From JBCBKU01 sp965267475 (GTDB taxonomy: Bacteria > Pseudomonadota > Alphaproteobacteria > Rhodobacterales > Rhodobacteraceae): a stretch of 64,000 bases of DNA. Of the stretch, positions 60,005 to 64,000 are shown piece after piece (within the stretch, counting starts at the first letter, position 1; each line of letters starts with the position of its first letter). The notes under the pieces are model-generated. The model had not been told where the DNA came from and ran no database searches. It saw only the letters and a program-made list of their open reading frames with translations. The stretch is from the NCBI GenBank assembly GCA_965267475.1, contig OZ254079.1, positions 1,922,001-1,986,000 on the forward strand, given 5' to 3'. Made by a program: the position numbers and the translations under genes.

Positions 60005-60826
60005 TTGTCGAACCGAACCATTTTCTTGTCGGACGTCCATCTGGGAACGCGTGGTTGCCAGGCAGAATTGTTTTTGGATTTTCTTAGGCAGCACGAAACC
60101 GAAACGATTTATCTGGTCGGTGACATCTTTGACGGCTGGCGGTTGCGAAAAGGCTGGCATTGGCCTCAGACGCACAACGACGTGGTAGAATGTCTTCTGG
60201 ACAAGGCGAGGAACGGAACGCGTGTGGTGTTCATTCCCGGCAACCATGACGAGGTGATGCGCGGCTATTACGGGATCCATTTCGGGGGCATCGATGTGGT
60301 GCCATTTGCCGATTTCACCTCGGCGGCTGGGAAGCGGTACCTCGTCACCCATGGCGACCAGTTCGACACGGTCGTTATGAATGCCAAATGGCTAGCCTAT
60401 CTGGGCGACAATGCTTACACCTTCCTCGTTTGGCTGAACCCCAAATTCAACGCCATCCGGCGCCTTTGGACACGGCGGTATTGGTCATTGTCGAAATGGG
60501 CCAAGCAGCAGGTCAAGCAGGCTGTGAACTATATTGGTCAGTACGAGGATGTGTTGGCCGATGACGCGCGTCGCCGGGGCTATGACGGCGTGATCTGCGG
60601 CCACATCCATCACGCGTCCATGCGCAATATCGGTGATATCCACTATGTTAACACGGGCGACTGGGTCGAAAGCTGTACGGCGATTGTCGAGGATGGCGAC
60701 GGTACGTTGCGGCTGATCGATTGGGAGGCAAAGATCGCACGAACCCGCCTTCTGAAACGGAAGAAGAAGAAGATGAACAAAAAGAAGAAGGCCGAGGCGG
60801 AGAACCCGGCGGAGGAGGTTGAATGA
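60005..60826 (+). CDS. Metallophosphoesterase, probable PlcP-type phospholipase C (LpxH-like)
   Basis: 273 residues. The five metallophosphoesterase motifs are SDVHLG, GDIFDGW, GNHDE, THGDQFD and GHIHH. Annotation pipelines often call such proteins UDP-2,3-diacylglucosamine hydrolases, but the position directly before btaA and btaB matches the PlcP enzymes that cut phospholipids during phosphate starvation. The start is a TTG at 60005. The C-terminus (residues about 251-273) is a Lys-rich then Glu-rich tail. It overlaps btaA by 4 nt. Confidence 0.83.
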   Translation: MSNRTIFLSDVHLGTRGCQAELFLDFLRQHETETIYLVGDIFDGWRLRKGWHWPQTHNDVVECLLDKARNGTRVVFIPGNHDEVMRGYYGIHFGGIDVVPFADFTSAAGKRYLVTHGDQFDTVVMNAKWLAYLGDNAYTFLVWLNPKFNAIRRLWTRRYWSLSKWAKQQVKQAVNYIGQYEDVLADDARRRGYDGVICGHIHHASMRNIGDIHYVNTGDWVESCTAIVEDGDGTLRLIDWEAKIARTRLLKRKKKKMNKKKKAEAENPAEEVE

Positions 60827-62046
60827 GCGTTACAACGGGCGAGATGATCGGCGATGCCGTCCATGGCAATCAGGCCGGGCTGTCGTCGGACGGTTTACTG
60901 GACCGCATCTTCGCGCGGCTGTTTCGCGGCCTGGTCTATGCGCAGATCTGGGAAGATCCGGTGTGCGATATGGCCGCCCTTGGTCTGGATAAGGACGATG
61001 ACATTGTCTGCATCGCATCGGGCGGTTGCAACATGATGTCTTATCTGACGGTGTCGCCCGCATCCATCACTGCGGTGGATCTGTCGCCATGGCATGTGAA
61101 GCTTGGGCGCCTCAAACTGGCTGCGGCCCGTCATTTGCCGGATCATGCCGGTTTCTACGACATGTTCGGCCATGCCAACCGGTGGCAGACGGTTGAAGCC
61201 TTTGACCGCCATATCGCCCCACATTTGCCAGCCGATGATCTGGCGTTTTGGAACGAAGGCGGGCCCGTCCGCCCCCGCAAGACGATGTTCGCGCGTGGAT
61301 TTCACAAATTCGGGGTCCTGGGTCGGTTTTTGGGACTGGTCCAAACGGTCTGCAAAATCGCCTATGTGGATTTCCGCGAGCTGCTGGCCGCGCAAACCCT
61401 TGAGGAACAGGCAGACTTTTTCGAACGAGAGATTGCGCCGCTTTTCGAGACGCGGCTTGTGCGGTTCGCGGCCCGGCGGCGGGCGTCGTTGTTCGGCTTG
61501 GGTATTCCGCCCGCGCAATATGACAAGCTGGCCGCAGATGCCGGAGGCGACGTGATCCCGGTTCTGAAGGAACGCACACGCAAGCTGTTCTGTGATTTCC
61601 CGGTTTCCGAGAACTACTTTGCCTGGCAGGCGGCCACGCGGGGCTATGACCCGTCCGGGCAGGGCTCGGTGCCGCCGTACCTGGAGCCGCAGCACTTCGA
61701 CACCATTCGCGATGCTGCTTCGCGAGTGAGTGTTTTGAACCAGTCGGTCACGGATGTGCTGGCCGAGGCGCCGGCAGGCTCGAAATCGGTCTACGTCCTG
61801 CTGGATGCACAAGATTGGATGACCGACGCGCAATTGTCCGCGCTTTGGGAGGAAATCACACGAACCGCAAGGCCGGGCGCGCGCGTCCTGTTTCGGACTG
61901 GCGGCGCACCCGATATCCTTCCGGGTCGGGTTCCGGAAGCGATCCTCGGGCGCTGGGTCTATGACGCCGATGCGTCGTCGGCGGCCTTCAATTCCGACCG
62001 CTCCGCCATCTACGGTGGCGTGCATCTTTATCGGCTGAAGGGTTAG
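60823..62046 (+). CDS. btaA: BtaA-like S-adenosylmethionine:diacylglycerol 3-amino-3-carboxypropyltransferase
   Basis: 407 residues (DUF3419 family). YAQIWEDPVCDMAALGL and IASGGCNMMSYL...AVDLSPWHVKLGRLKLAA form the AdoMet-binding part. It would transfer the aminocarboxypropyl group of AdoMet to diacylglycerol, the first step to the betaine lipid DGTS. ATGA overlap with the PlcP-like gene lets released diacylglycerol feed directly into this step. Confidence 0.87.
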   Translation: MSVTTGEMIGDAVHGNQAGLSSDGLLDRIFARLFRGLVYAQIWEDPVCDMAALGLDKDDDIVCIASGGCNMMSYLTVSPASITAVDLSPWHVKLGRLKLAAARHLPDHAGFYDMFGHANRWQTVEAFDRHIAPHLPADDLAFWNEGGPVRPRKTMFARGFHKFGVLGRFLGLVQTVCKIAYVDFRELLAAQTLEEQADFFEREIAPLFETRLVRFAARRRASLFGLGIPPAQYDKLAADAGGDVIPVLKERTRKLFCDFPVSENYFAWQAATRGYDPSGQGSVPPYLEPQHFDTIRDAASRVSVLNQSVTDVLAEAPAGSKSVYVLLDAQDWMTDAQLSALWEEITRTARPGARVLFRTGGAPDILPGRVPEAILGRWVYDADASSAAFNSDRSAIYGGVHLYRLKG

Positions 62047-62050
62047 GCGC

Positions 62051-62692
62051 GTGGCGGATACGGCAGAGCATGGACGGTTGATGGACGATGTCTATCGCTA
62101 TCAGCGCTTGTTCTATGACGTGACGCGCAAATATTACCTCTTGGGCCGCGACCATCTGATCCGCGAGATGCGCGTGTCGCCCGGTCAGTCGGTTTTAGAG
62201 GTCGCCTGCGGCACTGGCAGGAATCTTCAGGCGATAGGTAAGACCTACCCGAAAGCCCGGCTATATGGGTTTGATATATCGGAACAAATGCTGATCTCGG
62301 CCCGAAAGAAGCTGGGCGAACGGGCGGCCCTGGCGCAAGGGGATGCCTGCGGATTCGACCCAAATGCGATGTTCGGCGAAGACCAGTTCGATCACATCGT
62401 CCTGTCCTACAGCCTGTCAATGATCCCGGACTGGCAAGGTGCCCTGGCTGAGGCGTTGCGCCACCTGGCGCCGGGTGGGCAGATCCACGTGGTGGATTTT
62501 GGCGATCAGGCGGATCTGCCGGGCTGGTTCAAACGCGCGCTGGAACGTTGGCTGGCCAAATTCCATGTAAGCCCGCGGACGGATCTGTCAGATGCGCTGC
62601 GGTCCTTGACGGAAAAGCGCCCGGCAGAAGTGCTCTACCGGACGCTCTATCGTCACTATGCAGCCTATGGGCGCGTCACGCTGTCTGCGTGA
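62051..62692 (+). CDS. btaB: BtaB-like N-methyltransferase
   Basis: 213 residues. Class I methyltransferase with motif I VLEVACGTGRNL and a YRYQRLFYDVTRKYYLLGRD start typical of BtaB. It should methylate the amino group three times to finish DGTS. The start is GTG at 62051, 4 nt after btaA. The last 17 nt overlap the end of the convergent DUF1501 gene. Confidence 0.87.
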   Translation: MADTAEHGRLMDDVYRYQRLFYDVTRKYYLLGRDHLIREMRVSPGQSVLEVACGTGRNLQAIGKTYPKARLYGFDISEQMLISARKKLGERAALAQGDACGFDPNAMFGEDQFDHIVLSYSLSMIPDWQGALAEALRHLAPGGQIHVVDFGDQADLPGWFKRALERWLAKFHVSPRTDLSDALRSLTEKRPAEVLYRTLYRHYAAYGRVTLSA

Positions 62693-63983
62693 AAAGCCCC
62701 AGATTTGTGAAGCTGTGGCCCGGGAAGACGCTGCTGACCAGCCCTTCCGGCATGCCCATGTGGCGCACCATGATCTCGCCCGAGATGTCGCGGTAATCGA
62801 CAACGGTCGGCACGTAACGGTCGCGCAGCAGGTTTTCGTCCGCCAGGTTCGGTACGTCGGCCGCAAAGCCAGGCGTTGTTGGACCGCCAAAGGCAAACCA
62901 GGATCCGCCCTGGCCATGGTCGGTCCCTTGCGAGCCGTTTTCGTACACCGTCCGTCCGAACTCGGTGCAGACGAAGACCACGACATTATCCAAAAGCGCG
63001 CCGATATCACGATAGAAGGTCACGAAATCGGTCGCCCCTTCGCGCATCCGGCGGTGATAGGACTTGTCCTGGTCGATGAAGCGGTCGGCGCCATCGGCGA
63101 TCTGGTTGGAATGGGTGTCCCAGCCGATATTGAAATCTAGCGCAGCCACTTCCAGCGGGATCCCCGCTTTCAGGAACTGGGCCACCATCTTCAGACCCTT
63201 GCCAAGCGATGATCCGGAATATTCCAGACCGCCCGCATTGGTGACATAGCCGTCATCGGCCGCCGTCACCCGCGCGATGTTGTCCAGCGTGACCGATTGC
63301 GACGCGCGCACCATGTTCTCGATCTGGCTCAGCGGTACTTCCTCGTTTGACGCGATCTGGGTCATCAGGTCGGTCAGCTGATTGTCCGCACAGCCATTGC
63401 CCGAACAGAAATCCCCGTTCTCAATCTCAAAGGACCCAGCGTTTGAAATGGCGGGCACGGGGATTGTGCCGCGCAGTTCCGTCGACATGCTGCCCTTGCC
63501 CAGAACCGCGCCACGCAGGTTGCCGTCATCACGGTTGTTGGCCTGAAGGTATCGGTTCAGATACCCGTCGATGATGTTGGACTGGGCCCCGGTTCCGATC
63601 CAGCGCTGGCAGTCGAAGTGCGACCGGTTGCCCTCGGTGATGGCTGTCGCGGGCGAAACCATCATGCGGCCTGCATCCCAGATCTCCATCAGGGGTTCAA
63701 GGTTGGGGTTCATGGCGCGCGGAGCGCCAGCGCCCATCCCGATCGAAGAGTTGGCATCCCCAGATGGCGGTTCGATCGCGATATTGGGCCGCACGCGGTA
63801 ATAGTTCGTGTCGCCGACTTTCGGGAAAAGGTGCAGGCCATCCGCACCGCCCCGCATGAAGACCTTCACGAAGGTCTTGCCGCCCACTTCCTGCCCGAAG
63901 GCAAAGCGTGGTGCCCCTGCAGCGCCGATCATTGAGGCCGCGGTAATCGCCGCCGATTTCATAAAGTTTCTACGAGTGGTCAT
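62676..63983 (-). CDS. DUF1501 family protein with Tat signal peptide
   Basis: 435 residues. The N-terminus TTRRNFMKSA is a twin-arginine export signal, followed by a hydrophobic stretch and FAFGQEVGG. DUF1501 proteins have a sulfatase/alkaline-phosphatase-like fold. Here MRGGADGLHLF, DTHSNQ, TEFGRTVYENGSQGTDHGQGG and HMGMPEG are typical motifs. The substrate is unknown. Members are often next to a DUF1800 gene, which may lie beyond the window. Confidence 0.87.
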   Translation of the reverse strand: MTTRRNFMKSAAITAASMIGAAGAPRFAFGQEVGGKTFVKVFMRGGADGLHLFPKVGDTNYYRVRPNIAIEPPSGDANSSIGMGAGAPRAMNPNLEPLMEIWDAGRMMVSPATAITEGNRSHFDCQRWIGTGAQSNIIDGYLNRYLQANNRDDGNLRGAVLGKGSMSTELRGTIPVPAISNAGSFEIENGDFCSGNGCADNQLTDLMTQIASNEEVPLSQIENMVRASQSVTLDNIARVTAADDGYVTNAGGLEYSGSSLGKGLKMVAQFLKAGIPLEVAALDFNIGWDTHSNQIADGADRFIDQDKSYHRRMREGATDFVTFYRDIGALLDNVVVFVCTEFGRTVYENGSQGTDHGQGGSWFAFGGPTTPGFAADVPNLADENLLRDRYVPTVVDYRDISGEIMVRHMGMPEGLVSSVFPGHSFTNLGLFTQTA

Positions 63984-64000
63984 AGCTGGAAATCCTTCAC

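Noticed and set aside
60005..60826. Lipid A pathway enzyme LpxH
   Set aside because: The motifs are shared, but the direct coupling to btaA and btaB fits a PlcP-type phospholipase better, and no lpx genes are near.

Overview
The window reads as chromosome or chromid DNA of a marine Rhodobacteraceae bacterium (Roseobacter-group Alphaproteobacteria). Support comes from high GC, dense operons with many 4-nt ATGA start/stop overlaps, several CUT1-type sugar importers, a plcP-btaA-btaB-like betaine-lipid cluster, organosulfonate-type genes and a FadR-type GntR regulator. I see no rRNA, tRNA, CRISPR, prophage or transposase. Almost all of the 64 kb is catabolic and transport genes.

Region 1 (1-16.4 kb) looks like a sugar-acid or deoxyhexose catabolic island. 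A plus-strand run holds a truncated molybdopterin hydroxylase, a zinc dehydrogenase, an SMP-30 lactonase, a BKACE-family beta-keto acid cleavage enzyme and both subunits of a CoA-transferase. It converges on a minus-strand run: FSA-like aldolase, PfkB kinase, fuconolactonase-like amidohydrolase, FucU mutarotase, aldo-keto reductase and GntR regulator. Divergent from the regulator are a UxaA-family dehydratase and a complete ABC importer. Mutarotase, aldose dehydrogenase, lactonase and dehydratase make a coherent non-phosphorylating front end, probably for L-fucose or a related sugar. The rest of the route is unresolved.

Region 2 (16.4-25 kb) is mixed: an FkbM methyltransferase-glycosyltransferase fusion, a KefF-like reductase with a Kef-type antiporter carrying a His-rich loop, a DUF2189 membrane protein, an ArsR-SRPBCC-DUF899-YCII cluster and a PhyH-like oxygenase. 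Region 3 (25-30.9 kb) pairs a histidinol-dehydrogenase-family enzyme resembling HpsN with a LysR regulator and a Tau/Ssu-type importer, which suggests organosulfonate use.

Region 4 (30.9-46.3 kb) holds a hydroxyacid dehydrogenase, a pentonate-type IlvD/Edd dehydratase, a beta-hydroxyacid dehydrogenase and a sugar importer operon. That operon continues into three Gfo/Idh/MocA oxidoreductases, a CE15-like esterase and a gamma-glutamyltransferase-like Ntn hydrolase. Two intergenic gaps in it carry clusters of perfect short hairpins with 3-nt loops. Region 5 (46.4-56.4 kb) is an amino-sugar locus: nagA, SIS deaminase, NagR-like regulator and BadF-type kinase, divergent from murQ and an ABC importer. 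It probably serves GlcNAc and MurNAc from cell-wall debris.

Region 6 (56.5-64 kb) holds a NUDIX protein, two sulfopyruvate-decarboxylase-like subunits, a zinc dehydrogenase, CutC, the PlcP-BtaA-BtaB lipid-remodelling operon and a Tat-exported DUF1501 protein. All functions are read from sequence motifs and gene context. No database search was possible.
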